From Scatophagus argus (Eukaryota; Chordata; Actinopteri; Scatophagidae), in assembly GCF_020382885.2 (NCBI RefSeq), contig NC_058512.1, forward strand, positions 9,512,802 to 9,576,801: a DNA stretch of 64,000 nucleotides, in the 5' to 3' direction. The notes beneath the pieces were generated by a model. It was given only the letters and a program-made list of their open reading frames with translations. It was not told where the DNA came from and did not search any database. How positions within the stretch are numbered: the first letter of the stretch is position 1; every line of letters starts with the position of its first letter. The translations under genes were made by a program, and so were the position numbers. Shown here piece after piece: positions 40,283 to 57,795 of this stretch.

Positions 40283-41950
40283 GTAAGGACATTGCTAATG
40301 TTTCAGACATCAGCTCTGTCTTTTTTTTTTTTTTTTTTTAATAACCCTGTGGTTTATCAAAACATGCATACACAGAAAAGCACATGTGGGTTATATTAGG
40401 ATGAGAGGGTACTTTCCAAACTGCATACCACAGACTGTCATGTGAAAAATTCAATTTGAAAAAATGTCATTCATGGTTTTTAGGTTTGACTGGCAGTTTT
40501 TTGTTGCAATAAAAAAAGATACACAAAAAAAATCAGATTTCTTTATTTATTTATTATCAATGATGGATCGACTGATTATGTGTAAAACATAAGTGGTTGC
40601 TTGTGATGACAAACCCACAGAGAACACGGTAGTTCCCCTCCGCTCTAGGCAGCGTTTGGCCTGTTTTGGTTCATCATCACTGTTTTCAGCAGAAAGCTAT
40701 GATAAACCGACTCTGTGCTACCTGCCCAGCAAAAAACATAAGACGATGTTAGCAATTAGCTCCAGAACAATACTGTTTGCTGCTAACACAGCAGTAGATA
40801 TTGTTTTGTTAAAACCTGTAATTTATAGAAAGCAGCTGATGCACTCTGCAAGCACTGTGCATCTTGTTATGTAATATACAACATCTAAGTTAAGCCCAAT
40901 TCAATCAATTGTCTTGTTTTTCCTGTAAGACTGGGAGAGTAATTCAATATAAAACACGAGGATTTTCACATGGCTCAACTGTGACACCATAGCATTTATA
41001 TGACAAGACAAAAAAATAAATCAGTTTCATCTTCTGTCAGTCAGTCAAACAATGACTGCTACTTTTATATCTGTAGTGTAGTTTGGATGTTCCCCTTGTG
41101 TTAACCTCAGCTTCCTCCCACAAACAAATTTATCCCGAGGTGTAAATGAGACAATTATTGTGTTTATCTACCTTAATAATCTGTGTGGCAGTCTTGGAAA
41201 ATGTCCATAGTGTTTCCTCACCCTCTGCTGTTGCACACTAGATAAGATACAACCCGTTTATAAATAAGGTAGGTAAAGAAATGAGCAAATAAATTTTACT
41301 GATTTACAAACAAGCATTATGTTAACATGCTCCTAATTTGGGTAAACTAAAATTTTAATCAATCAACTCAAAAAAGCCTACCTTGGGACTAATTTGTCAA
41401 ACTGCTTATTCCACGGTCAACAACGAACTGTGTCATTTTCAGTTTGTGCAGACATTTATTATGATTATCAAATCTCATTTGTCTTTTTGCAGTTGTTGAG
41501 AGGATCTGGATAATTAAACAGAATTTCTAAAAACCAGTGTTTACAAAAAAATCTGACCTTTTACATCTGACTATGCATATTGGTTCCCAACTTACAGCGA
41601 GTGAAAGTGTATAATTAACTCTAGTTGCTAGATTAAATCAACCCTGGAGAGTGAAAATATGCTCTGTGGTAATATAATAACTGAAAAGGCAAACAAAGGG
41701 AACGGTTACTAGCTGATACTACTGAATACTTGTGATGTATGGAGGCATCACAGACTATTTGGGGGGGTGTCTTCATTGTGTTTGGACAGGCTGGGGTGGG
41801 GTAGGATGGGACAGAGGGGGAGGGGAGCTACCGTGACACAAAAGATGCCACTAGCAATGAACATTTTTTGCACAACTGAACAAAAAATAATTTATTCAGT
41901 TGCTCTATTTCAAAGAGACGACGAGGATGTAGAGAGACATCCGGTTTTCC
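40283..41950. other. Sequence between the giant exon and the coro1c promoter
   Basis: Begins with the donor and a T-run (40320-40339), then AT-rich sequence. I searched for exons that could continue the upstream frame and saw none that convinced me. Read as intron of the long coronin transcript. Confidence 0.45.
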
Positions 41951-41959
41951 TGCAGTCCC

Positions 41960-43420
41960 GATCCCCATCCACAACCTAAATGAAATCTGACATTTCGTTT
42001 GCGCATGTGCCGTAGCCGGTCGTCAACGTATCCTATTGAATTTAATAACGATGAGAGTAGACGACAGCTAGTCTACCGCAGGTGAGAAGCGGGCAGGAGA
42101 TGCTGTATTTGTCATCTGGCATCCTGAAATACCTCTAGATTTAAAACACTGGATCTCGGTCACATATTTACAATCAGGAGGGAGAATATAAGCATATCGG
42201 CTGACCTTTTTTGTGGAGGCAAGGGATACCAGAGCAACGTCCTGCAGGATAAGGGCGCGCCTAAACTACCAGATTCATGTGTTGTGATTGATTACCCCCG
42301 TGCTTACGAAAATCTTGCAAAGATTTAGGAGGTAAGAAAGTATGAAAAGTCTCCATGCATTGTGCATTTTGCATGTGATCTGTCGGTCGGGACTGTGCAG
42401 CATCCATTTAGCTCGCTAGATGGGTTTGAGAATGGGAGCAGCCGAAAACCTTGGGTGGAAATATCTGCACTTGCGTCAGCTGGCGGCGGTCCACCGCAGT
42501 TGAGAATTAGCAGCTAGGCTAGGAAGCTAATGTTAGCTTCAGTGGTGAACAGTTTGCATCCCCAAACACGCTGGCAGGCTTATGGGGCAGTCATACAGAA
42601 ATTACATCTTTTACATTGAGTAGACAGTTTTGTATGGATATAATACATAAGGCCAGTGGCTGATATTGTAGAGAAAACGTGAAAAACACTCCCTTCGGTT
42701 TGCCTCCTCGTTGTTTGCAGTGTAACGTTTCTGTGTACCAGCGGCTGCTGAGACTGGGGCCACCGCCGGCACAGCTGCCGAGCTGCTGCCGGGGCATTGC
42801 GGCGGAACACGGACGGTTATTACCATCGCCCCCTTTAACGTTACATTTACTTCTCGCACCTTATTTCACTATGAATCTAAACGATACATTAGACCACATG
42901 CTTTGTTTCGGTCTCAAGTGATGGTCACATCTGGGGCGTGCTCCCCAAAATATAAATCTGCATACTTTACCCACCCCCTTGTTTCACAACACTAGCAAGT
43001 GTTGCTAACTTATGTCTGCCTAAACCTTTCAAACAATTTCGAGGATTTGGTTTGAAACCGGTAGTAAGATAGTTTTGCACTACATCTGGGTCTCATTAAC
43101 GCCTTGATATTTTAGCTTGTAAGCTACTTGTTTTAATGGGGAGGAGGAGGAAGAGGATTGGGGGGCACACCGAGCTTTGTGGTAACATCAGCTAACATTA
43201 GCCAGCAACCTTTGTTTAACGTTAGCATAGTGCTGCTGTTTCCACCTCCGTTGAATAAGGTCACCCGATACATTCAGCGTAAACCTTCAAATATGTAACG
43301 TGCTGATGCGCCTAAACTGAGCTTAAGTGCCAGTGATGGCATATTTGGTGGCACCGTTTCACTCTTGTTGTCCAGACAGATAGAAATAACAGAAAGGGAG
43401 GCAAGATGCTCACATGCCCA
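41960..43420 (+). promoter_or_regulatory. coro1c CpG-rich promoter and non-coding exon 1
   Basis: GC- and CpG-rich sequence with an exon-like segment ending in a donor at 42331/42332 (GGAG/GTAAGA). CORO1C genes usually have a non-coding first exon far upstream of the ATG exon. That fits this place, 3.65 kb before the first coding exon. Confidence 0.5.
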
Positions 43421-44870
43421 CGGTGCTCCATTTTTTTTTTTATTAAAATCGGAGAAGCCATCAATTTGTTTGGGCTGGTAATATCATATCGTTAGCCCGT
43501 AACTGCTGAAACGGGGCCTAACACTGACGTGCCGCCACCGTGATGCTCAGTAATGTCTTAGTGCGTGTTGGGTGGTGATGTGCAGGGCAGGGAGCAGCAC
43601 GTTGTGATGTACAGCATCAAGCAATGCCTGGAGGGGCTGAAGCAGCTCAATTTGTCAGATGCATATTTTCAATGAGGGTAGCTGCTTTTTGCATGGTGAA
43701 CTGATACTGGCTGAGGGAACACACTGTTCTGGTGAGCCGTAAAGTGTAGCCTTGCAGCAACATGATCACACTTTGTGGCTCAGTGGGACGGACTGGGTGT
43801 ACACAGAGCGGATATTTGATTTATAAGTTGGGTCATGTCTAGTGGTCATCCTGGAAACGGCTCATTACTCATATCTCAGTGCAGCTGTAATAGTTTCAGA
43901 TGCGAGTGCTTCTAAAGGCTGTGTGAGAAGAGGGTACTAAACTTTTCAAAATGTGACTTTAAAAAGATGTCCTCACACTGGACTGCATGGACAGTTTTGG
44001 CCGTTTCTTGAAGTTTACCAGTAATGCCAATTTTTAGATGATTTTTTTGCTGGATTAACATGCCATACAGCTGTCTAGGTATTTATTTGACACTCACGTA
44101 TTAATAATGTAAGAGTCAGGTTAACTCTAATAAGAAATGTAATCTGTCTGAGAAATGTAGTGTCAGTCAATCACCATCTGTACACACCCACACAGGTCTG
44201 GGACAAGATCTGATCGGGCCAAATTATTGAAACACCTGTGTGGGTGTATAATTGGTATGTAGGGGCTTTAAAGCTTTGTGTTATTCTGCTGAACAGATTG
44301 TTGAGGTTCATACATTTTACCTGTCCTAAACGCAATCATTGAAATGCAGGGAAAAAACTGGGCATTTACAGAAATCTTTATTATTACTATTATTATAGCA
44401 ATCTTGCAGTCACCTTAGATTCAGTTCCAAAAATAGAGATGTGATATAAACTTCTAAAGCCTGAATAACAACACAATTTGAATGATTTTTTTTAAATCAA
44501 ATTTGATGACAGTGCTGTATGTTTTCATCAGTCTTTTGCAAAATTTTGAGTGATTTTGGGAAAATCCACGTGTGTATTCGATCAGAGCGATTCATCTTTT
44601 CTGTTGTTTTTTTTTTTAATCCGTGGTTGAATGTGAAGAAGCAGGTGGTGTGGTGTGATGACAGACCTGTGGATAACTGGAGAAAAATCCTGCAGCCTGT
44701 GAAGGAACGGCTCAGCATGTCGCTACAGACTGGCAGCTTAATTACCACCTTGAGACACTATATTTTCCGCATAATTACACAGCCAAGCCTGTCACTGTAA
44801 GGGTGCAAATCTCCCTCAGGTGTCAAAGTTTTTTGGGATCACAACAGACAAAGCAATGAAAAGTGTAGTT

Positions 44871-45194
44871 TCAGGAGAATTCCCATTGTGAAAACGTTTC
44901 ATGTTTTGGCTGCGGATCAGGTCTAACCATTTCCAAAGTTGTCAAAATGCCAGCAGTGGAATTTGCTGTTACAGCAATTGTCTGCAAACGGTTTCTCTTG
45001 AGGGTAGAAGCAGAAGCGTCAAAGGCGATGAAGAAACAGGAAGGGGTGAACACGCTTGAGGGGGCACTGAGCCACACTGTGATCATTAAACGTGGATCAA
45101 CAAGTGAGACCATTTCCAGAATCGCAGAGCAGCAGCGGGCCGGCTGTGGAGTGCTCGAAGGAGACAGTGTGGTAAAAATAAAACAGCATAGCAC
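44871..45194. other. Coding-like island in coro1c intron 1
   Basis: Overlapping open frames occur on both strands: a 107-codon frame on minus (44871-45194) and a plus frame from 44947. The sequence is less AT-rich than its surroundings. I recognise no protein. It could be a decayed retrocopy or a conserved non-coding element. Confidence 0.25.
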
Positions 45195-45549
45195 TGCAGA
45201 CTTTTTTTTTTTTTTTAAATGCGTTCATTTTGCTGCATCCACATCGGTATCCTACCTTCACGTCTTTTCGAAAATGAAGTTGCATCTAGTGCCAATTCTG
45301 TCTTCTTCAACTATTCCACCTTTGTTCTGTTTTTTGTTACTTAACCAAGAAATTTTCTTGACAAAAATAAATTTTCAGATTTTTGCTAAATAAAGAAACT
45401 GCTTGGCTGCGGGTTTGTGTTTTGCAGGAAGTTGCAGAAATGGAGCTACTTTATCTTCATCAGGCAATCTTAGTATTAATGACCACTAAAACTTGAAACA
45501 TGTCATTTTGTTTCGTTACAGTAAATGTATCATAACTGCACTCCAGCTT

Positions 45550-45650
45550 GAATGACATGCATACACTGTAAAATGCATGTCATTCGTTCCACCTCATGTT
45601 TCTACATGTGTGAAATGACAATAAAGCTCCTTGAATCCTTGAATGAAATA
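45550..45650 (+). repeat. Hairpin plus retroelement-like tail
   Basis: A perfect 13-bp inverted repeat (45550-45562 and 45573-45585, 10-base loop) is followed by 'gacaataaagctccttgaa' and an imperfect TTGAATCC repeat. This resembles the 3' tail of a fish non-LTR element inside coro1c intron 1. Confidence 0.45.
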
Positions 45651-45923
45651 AACAGTACATGAATTTAGTTAGAATCACTTTTAACTCTCTCTCAAGCAAT
45701 ATCTACTTTATCTGGTTACATTGCTGCTTCCTGTCTGAGTCTGAAAAAGTACATTGAGTTAAGCAGGTAAACACAGCTGGAGAAAGAATGTGTATCATGT
45801 ACAGTTTACGTCAAACATTTGCCAACAAACTCAGTCTGTGTTAATAAGCATGATCTGAGATTAACACAGACTGATTTTATAACATCAGTTTCTGTGGGGG
45901 AAATCACAGCTTCCAACTTTTGA

Positions 45924-50936
<5,013 letters not shown>

Positions 50937-51181
50937 AGACGCGGGGCCCCTCCCAGGAACGCTCGTTGTTTTGGAGAGAACCGAATGGACGGGCTCAGCC
51001 ACGGCCAAATTCTCAAAAGATTCGGCTTCGTTGAGCTTGGCGTCATCCCTGCGATGAGACCAAGCCTACATTCCAAGATGAACGTTATTTTTTATTATTT
51101 TTTTTTTTTCTCATCAAGTTCCACACTTTACCCTGACACTCAGAGAAAAGGAAAAACTCTCGCAGCTTATGTACACATATG

Positions 51182-51766
51182 AATAAAAGACATTTTTGTT
51201 GAAGGAAAAGTCTTAACTTTTTTTAAAATTGTTTTCAAGTTTGTGGTAAAACATTCTCATGTGAAGTTTGTACTTGTTATTCAAGAAACTGTATGTAGCA
51301 TCAGTATTTCCATTGTTATTTTTTGTGTTGCCAAATATGAATTGTGTGCGGGTTCGTGCACTGCTTTTACATTTATTTTCCCTCCTGTTGTACATTCCAG
51401 TCACAACCTGGTAGATCGATTGTCAAGCTGGATTTTTTTTTTTTTTTAAAGACTAGCTGTTGAACATTTTTCCTCCTACCACTTTGCTCATTGATAACAT
51501 CAGATTTATGAATGTGGAAGAATTTCCTGGATTCTTCTTTATGTTCCTGTTCTTCTGGGCTTGGCATTTAACATCAGGGTTTACTGGGGGAGGGGGGGCT
51601 TGCATCTCTGGTGTAAATGTTGTGCAAATGTAGTGGTGCCTCTTGTCACTGTTAAGGGTCAAACTAAAGTCACCCTCTCCAGTGGATATTTGGTGTTGGG
51701 AAGGGACCACTCACCCAGCTTGTGTTTCACCGAACCCCTGATAAACAGTTCTGTGCACATAATAAA
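51182..51766 (+). terminator. coro1c alternative polyadenylation signals
   Basis: AATAAA occurs at 51182-51187 and again at 51761-51766. Both are followed by T/GT-rich sequence, giving 3'UTRs of about 0.25 and 0.85 kb. Confidence 0.6.
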
Positions 51767-51799
51767 AGATTTTACACACGAAAAGCTGAATTTTCTTGT

Positions 51800-53480
51800 C
51801 ATTTGCTTCTGCTGATTTCTTTCATGACAGGTTGAGCTGTGGTGCTTGTTGTGTGTCAGTGGATTTCAAATCTCAGCCAATGAAGAAGATGAAGATGCTT
51901 TCAACTACTTGTAACCAGGTACTTTTACACATACTGCACTAAGGTACAGTTTTGAGGTACTTCAGTAACTACCGTTTTATGCTACTTTAAATTCTAAACA
52001 ATTTGTAAAAAACATTGTTCCTCCTTAAACAAACGAAGTTATTGGATGGTTGCAATAAGTAATTCATTTGCAGATTAATATTCACAACAATGTATATTAT
52101 CATCATGCACACTATCCGTGAAGGTAGTTGTGGATACTGGCATACTGCTTGCGTTTGAAATCAAACATGAAAGGACTCAGCCCAGGGCTCCAACTAACCA
52201 ATCAGCTAATGTATGAAAATCAGAAAATAGTTTACTAATGTCTTCACTTTTAACTCAACATCAGTCACAAGCGAGCAGCACATCAATGCATAAAAACTTC
52301 TTCAGTTAAGTGTAATGTCTTGTCCCGCCTGGTGGTGGTGCTGAAGCGGCAGTAATGAGGTCAATAACATGTTGATCAGATTCATTTTTTTTAAATTAAT
52401 TATTAATTTGATCTTCATGAATTATTGTGACCATATCAAAAGAATTATTTAAATTAAGGAAAGTTTGTCCTCACAAGTTTCTTTGCTTGTTTGTGAAATA
52501 AAGGATAGTTTTACTTCTGTGGACCTTAAACTGAAATGAAACAATTAAAGGGGAAACAGCAACAACTTAAAAACATCTTAACCATTGGTTTAATCCTTAA
52601 TATTCAATCTTCCATACTTCCATACCATTTCGTAGTCGTACTTAAAGGCACTGGCTTTAAATTTTTTTCCCCCTCAGTTTTAACAGATAACAGTACTCTT
52701 CAGGTCCCCATATTGTCATAAAAATATCGAGGATTTGATCTCTGTGACCTCATTTGTGGCGTAGTCCATTAAATCTTTACAAACCTCCAACAAATGTACA
52801 AGAAATACTTTAATTATTGCATCATCACATTAAAGCTAAGCAGCAAATATGGATAGAGCTAAACAAAGTCAAAGCTGTATCACTTCAGAACATGCTTGAG
52901 CTAATTGACATGCCAAAAACTATATATTTTTCAGTGTGTATGTCAGCCTGGGGCTAGTCAGTGTGTGTGTGTGTGTGTTTGCGTGTATCACAGCATGGCA
53001 ACATACAAAACACTAAAAAACAAAAAGGTTTAGTTTACAATTTTGACTCTTTTGCTAAACCTAACAAGTTTTTTATAACCATGTCTCAGTATGACTCAGC
53101 AGCACAGGAAGTGACAGTTATGATTTCCACACTAGAAGAACATTTGTTTCCACTCAGGGTACAAATGTGGCAGTCTAAGTTTTCATTTCACTAAATCAGG
53201 CATAAAATCATTGCACTTCAAATGCATTCATTCCAAGGATTTTCAGCTTATTTTATTTCTGCGAGCATTACACTCGTCATAATGTTGTCCTCGCATGGCT
53301 GATCGTCTGTCACTTTAGTAGCAACATCGCCTTCTCGTTTCTGAGTTGCTTTTTTTTTTTCTGCCCACATGACGCACGGCTTTCAGTCTTAGACAGAAGT
53401 GTGATCAGAAGTGAACATGCGAGAAGCGTCCCTTTACAGAACTGAGCACTTCCTACTGCTTTAACATCAGGACGCGCAGA
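51800..53480. other. coro1c - selplg intergenic region
   Basis: AT-rich with a GT microsatellite at about 52962-52980. I see no exon, RNA gene or intact element. Confidence 0.5.
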
Positions 53481-53499
53481 GTAAGCATGCTCAGAACAG

Positions 53500-53882
53500 C
53501 AGCACCTGCGCTCTCCTCAGCTCTCTGTCAGTGAGGTAAGACACATCTTCTGTCAATGAATAGATGTAAGATCATAAACTATGGTAACTGAGGAAGAAGA
53601 AGAAGCTTCTGCTGAATTATACTTGTTATTATATTATTAGTCTTATACTCGCTGATGTTAACTGAAGCTGTGGTTTTCTAAAGGAAGTGTGTGTACCTAG
53701 ATGAATCTAAAAAATGTTATGTAGTGGTTACCAGTTTTTCTTAAGTGTTAACATTTCCTGTTTCTTCTCAAAGCAGAGCTACAGTCAACATGTCAGTGGA
53801 TGTTCTCCCAGAGAAGATGAAATGAGCTGAACTCAATTTTTGCCAGATGTTTATTCTTTACCTCTGAACAACCAGCAGCAAG
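53500..53882 (+). other. Two probable non-coding 5' exons of selplg, with a uORF
   Basis: A first exon ends at donor 53535/53536 (GAG/GTAAGA). A second runs from about 53774 or 53777 to 53882 (CAAG/GTAAGA). The second contains an ATG at 53790 with an 11-codon frame ending at 53825, plus a second six-codon frame. The coding exon then opens at 54336 after TTTTAG. A non-coding leader followed by a single coding exon is the usual SELPLG structure. Confidence 0.5.
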
Positions 53883-54350
53883 GTAAGACGCGGAGCAACA
53901 CCCCCGAGGGCACATTCAAAGTGTTGCTTGTTTGTGCTTGTTTCATTTCATTTTATGTGATGGTTTTGGATAAAGTTACTTCCTGCAGTTTAAAAATATT
54001 ATTTGCTAGGATTACGAGTGAGTAGTAGGATTAGGAGTCGGTTACTTCCTACCAAACTCTGAATCCTTTGCTGCAGTTCTCATATAGGAAAAAAAAAATT
54101 AAAATGCCTACAATAACATTTCAGATTCACTCAAAAAATGCAGCAGTTCTGTTTTTTTCTGTGTAAAATGCTTGTAACGGGTGTGGCAAAAGACTCATGA
54201 CTGTTTCATCATAAGATGTCACTTGCAGACACATGACACACTAATGTTTTCCCCCCATGTGTGTGTCTTTTTACGACTACTGTTTAATAGTTTTGCACTG
54301 CAACCTGTAAATTTGAACCCTTTCTATCGTTTTAGGTGTTTTAAACAACA

Positions 54351-55697
54351 ATGTTGCGGCTCAGCATGAAGATGTATCTGGCTCTGCTATGGGGAATATC
54401 TGCTTTGTTTTCTATGCAGTCCATGAGTGCTTCCGTAACAGAAACCACCAAGATGAGTCCAACAGCTGAGCCCATCAAGACAACCAAGCAGCTCATCAAT
54501 GCACCTGTAGTTCATAATGAAACAGAGATGCACTCTGTGACCTGGCAGTCCACTCACAAACCTGCAGAAGTTAGTGTTTCTGCAACACCGGGGCCCACCG
54601 TTCAACCCAAAGCGATAATGGAAGAGGCAATCACCATGGACAGAGACAGCTCAAATGATAGCACGACAACACTTAACTCAGGTCCGCAGTTGCTTCATAC
54701 CTCCGCAGCAGTGACCGCAGCTGCAGAGGAAGCACACATACCACACAACACGACAATCTCAAAAACTGAAAAACCTACAGAGAAACAGTCACATCGGCAA
54801 TCACCCACCATTTCAGCTGACATGATTTCTTCTGCAGTGACTTCTGCAACAACCTCTGCAGCACCCTTAGCTACAGATACCGTGTCTTCGCCGGAGCCCA
54901 CATCCTCCACTAAGCCTGAAGTTACATCCCCCACATCTTCCACCACCTCTCCTCCTGATTTTACTCAGACTCCAGTCTTCAACCAGAACACCAGCAGTTC
55001 CCCAGCTTCCACTGTGTCCACAACGAACCCCTCTGAGGCAGGACCTGTGTCTGAACTTACTTCTTCACCTGCCAAAATAAGTGAGACTTCTGCCAGCAAC
55101 AGCGAGCTTTCGTCGACATCTCAGTTAGTGTCTGTGACGATGACCCCCACCTCCAAATTTACTGATACAGGTTTGTCAAGCTCTACGACCGAGCCTCCCA
55201 CTATTTCATTCTCAACCGATTCTGCCAACACCATCACCACTGCCAACTCCACCAGTCCTGCAGGAGCCTTCATCCGACCCAAGATGTTGCCAGTCCCAAC
55301 AATTAGTTCGACTCCAGCAACTACAACTGCGCTCAATGAAGCCTCCCAGAGTCCATCCAGCACTGAGGTCCAATCCTGCTCCACCCGTGGAGTGGTGACG
55401 CAATGCCTTATTATTGTCGCCTCTCTGGCTGTCTTGGCCACCGTCTTCATGGTTTCAACCATTATCCTCTGTACCAAGCTGTCAGCAAGGAAGTACAGGG
55501 CCAAGAAACCTCAGCAGGCCACAGAGATGATGTGCATCTCGGCTCTGCTGCCTGAAAGGAATTACACCTATACAAGACAACGCAATCCAGTGACTAACGG
55601 AGTCCTAGTGATGCACACAGCTGGAGACAGTGACGAGGACGGGGGAGATAATCTTACTCTCAGCAGCTTCCTGCCAGAAAATGACCGTCTTGTTTAG
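54351..55697 (+). CDS. selplg: P-selectin glycoprotein ligand 1 (PSGL-1/CD162)-like sialomucin
   Basis: Leukocyte mucin that presents glycans to selectins. The single coding exon gives 448 residues: a signal peptide (about 1-26), then a Ser/Thr/Pro-rich ectodomain to about 345 with several N-glycosylation sites. A juxtamembrane Cys 352 (VVTQC) is placed like the dimer-forming Cys of mammalian PSGL-1. The TM segment is at about 353-374, followed by a basic stop-transfer (KLSARKYRAKK). The cytoplasmic tail has EMMCISALLPE and ends in DNLTLSSFLPE, both strongly like mammalian PSGL-1 (MVCISSLLP, DDLTLHSFLP). The gene order also fits. No regular decamer repeats are seen, and the ectodomain has no tyrosine, unlike the sulphotyrosine N-terminus of mammals. 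Met 7 is an alternative start. Confidence 0.88.
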   Translation: MLRLSMKMYLALLWGISALFSMQSMSASVTETTKMSPTAEPIKTTKQLINAPVVHNETEMHSVTWQSTHKPAEVSVSATPGPTVQPKAIMEEAITMDRDSSNDSTTTLNSGPQLLHTSAAVTAAAEEAHIPHNTTISKTEKPTEKQSHRQSPTISADMISSAVTSATTSAAPLATDTVSSPEPTSSTKPEVTSPTSSTTSPPDFTQTPVFNQNTSSSPASTVSTTNPSEAGPVSELTSSPAKISETSASNSELSSTSQLVSVTMTPTSKFTDTGLSSSTTEPPTISFSTDSANTITTANSTSPAGAFIRPKMLPVPTISSTPATTTALNEASQSPSSTEVQSCSTRGVVTQCLIIVASLAVLATVFMVSTIILCTKLSARKYRAKKPQQATEMMCISALLPERNYTYTRQRNPVTNGVLVMHTAGDSDEDGGDNLTLSSFLPENDRLV

Positions 55698-55803
55698 ATG
55701 GAATCATAATAGTAACTGTCACGTACATGCCTCCATCAGACCTCAGATTGATTCAGCTGAATGGTTTGTCTGATGTCTGTGATGGGGAAACAGTTGCTGT
55801 TTG

Positions 55804-55809
55804 AATAAA
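55804..55809 (+). terminator. selplg polyadenylation signal (AATAAA)
   Basis: AATAAA lies 107 bases after the stop codon. Further AATAAA copies near 55906-55921 and 56005 could serve longer forms. Confidence 0.5.
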
Positions 55810-56049
55810 CTCATACTTCCTCCTTTGATGTTGGTGGTTTGGCCTCACTGCACACTCAGTTGCTGTGGAGGAAAAGACATAGAAACCACACACAGGCAAA
55901 AATGAAATAAATAAAAATAAACAGTTACCGTTTCATGTTCATGTACCATTAACCTTATGTGTCATTTAATGTAGCCAGGTCTTCAAGTGTGTACTTTTGG
56001 CAAAAATAAAGACTTTTTGCTTTATTTTACACTTGCCCTCCTGGGTGAG

Positions 56050-57440
56050 TGATCAAAGATTTCTTTTTTAGAACATCCTGAGCTGAGCCCTGATTGTGTT
56101 TCACTTAGCGACCAGAGACAGGAAGTCTTATTTTGTCGAGGGATTACTGTTCTCCAAGGACTCTGTTCAGCTTACAAATGCGATTCTGTTAGCAATGAGG
56201 CTTCATTGTATGAACTCTGTTATTTGATTTATGGCAACTGTATGTGACTTTGGATATTTGTGTAGAGTTTCTGTATTGTGATAATTTATTAAACTAATGT
56301 GTTATTTAACCATTTGGTAACACTTTATTGTCTAATATTTTCTGGAAAAACAATGTGATTTGGTACAAAATGTGGGTGGTTGTGTTGAGTTTCATAGCAG
56401 TGGTTAGAACTTCTCCTTTTAAACACAACACACTGAACATGTTCTGTATTTTTGCCTAAAATTAGTGCCAGTGCCTTCCTAAAATTCTTAGAAAAAGATT
56501 AGATTTTACAGACTTGTAAAAAAAGAGTTGCCAAACTTTTCTTGTGTGTTCTCTCAGAGGGAGGGTTACCCAGACCTATTGAGATATACTGTAACATGTT
56601 CTGAGAAATTCAGATAAACCTTGTACTATTCAGTATAAGGACTCGAATTAAAAAGGTATTCAAAACTGATCATTCTGTGAACTAAGAAGGTTTCTTTATT
56701 TGTGAAAGGCTCCATGAAAAGACTTTTTTTTCCTGCCCTGGATTGGATTTCAGTCACTTCCCCTCCTGCAAAAAGAAAACAAAGTCCTGAACGCTTGTTG
56801 CGGCCATGAAGCCATGTTTTTTTCCTCTTCTTCTTCTTCTTCTTTTTTCCACACTCAGCAATGTGCAGCTGAAGCAGACACCAGTGACTATCAACAGAGC
56901 TGAGATGAATGTAAACCTGGAGGATGCAGGACCTCATCTCATGCTCCTGATGACCATATAAAGCTAGACTTGTCTTGAATGGTCACAAACACAGTAGACT
57001 TGCCAAAAATGCATTCACATCCACCCAGACACACAGACACACACACACACACACACACAGAGGCTCACTCATACACAGTCACACTGTCTCTCAAAAGTGG
57101 TCACACACACCGTGTGAGTTTAATTGCTTGCCTCTGGAGAAAAATCCCCTTGTCCTGGCTGTTACACTGTGTTTTGTCCACGTAGGAAACATTAACCTCT
57201 TCCTGCATTAACTGGTCACTCTTACAAGCTGCCCTCTGACTCTGTTGGGCCTGCTGTCAGTCATCACTGTCAGGGGCTGAGGTTAGTCAGTCAGGACAAC
57301 ATACGCTATATTGCTGATAATGATGTTTTTAAGGTTGGTTTGTAACACTTCCCTGGCTGGTAAGTATTTTATTTGTTTTTCATCCTGCCGATGTTGTCTT
57401 GGCTTTGCACATCCAGTTAGCCACCCAGGAGAGTGGAGGA
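56050..57440. other. selplg - tmem119 intergenic region
   Basis: Holds a TTC-rich stretch (about 56820-56846) and an AC microsatellite (about 57030-57060). No gene seen. Confidence 0.5.
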
Positions 57441-57462
57441 GAGGTCCCTGCCCCCACACCAC

Positions 57463-57795
57463 ATTATAAACTCCTACCTAACAAGAACAATCTGTGTGCA
57501 GGCTGGAGAGTTCAGACACTCTGAGACTGAAGGGGGAGGAGAACAGCGGAGAGAAGCAGAAGGAGGGATTTGTCCTTATGCTTAACGACATCACTTTTCT
57601 TGTTTTTTGCACTATCCAGACAAACCTCCAGCCTGAAATCTGAAACGGCAGAAGTGGTGAGGCTCACTGAGCATTTGCCGCTCTTTGCACTCTTTGTGTT
57701 CTCTGTGTTAACTTTTTTCCAGCCTGGTTTCACTCATCCTCCAACGGAGCGACTCAGCGAATCCAGCAGAGACACTTCTTCTGCCACAGTGGATG
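57463..57795 (+). promoter_or_regulatory. tmem119 TATA box and probable 5' leader
   Basis: ATTATAAA at 57463-57470 in a GC-richer context predicts a start near 57495. The leader could end at donor 57795/57796 (GATG/GTGCGT) and join the coding exon, which opens at 59035 after TTTACAG. Whether a further intron divides the leader is not clear. Confidence 0.4.

Noticed and set aside
40283-40341. Continuation of the giant exon frame into a poly-Phe end and stop
   Set aside because: It follows a strong splice donor and is encoded by a T homopolymer, so it is intron sequence.
44519-44800. 93-codon plus frame in coro1c intron 1
   Set aside because: AT-rich, with a poly-Phe run, no splice context and no family resemblance.
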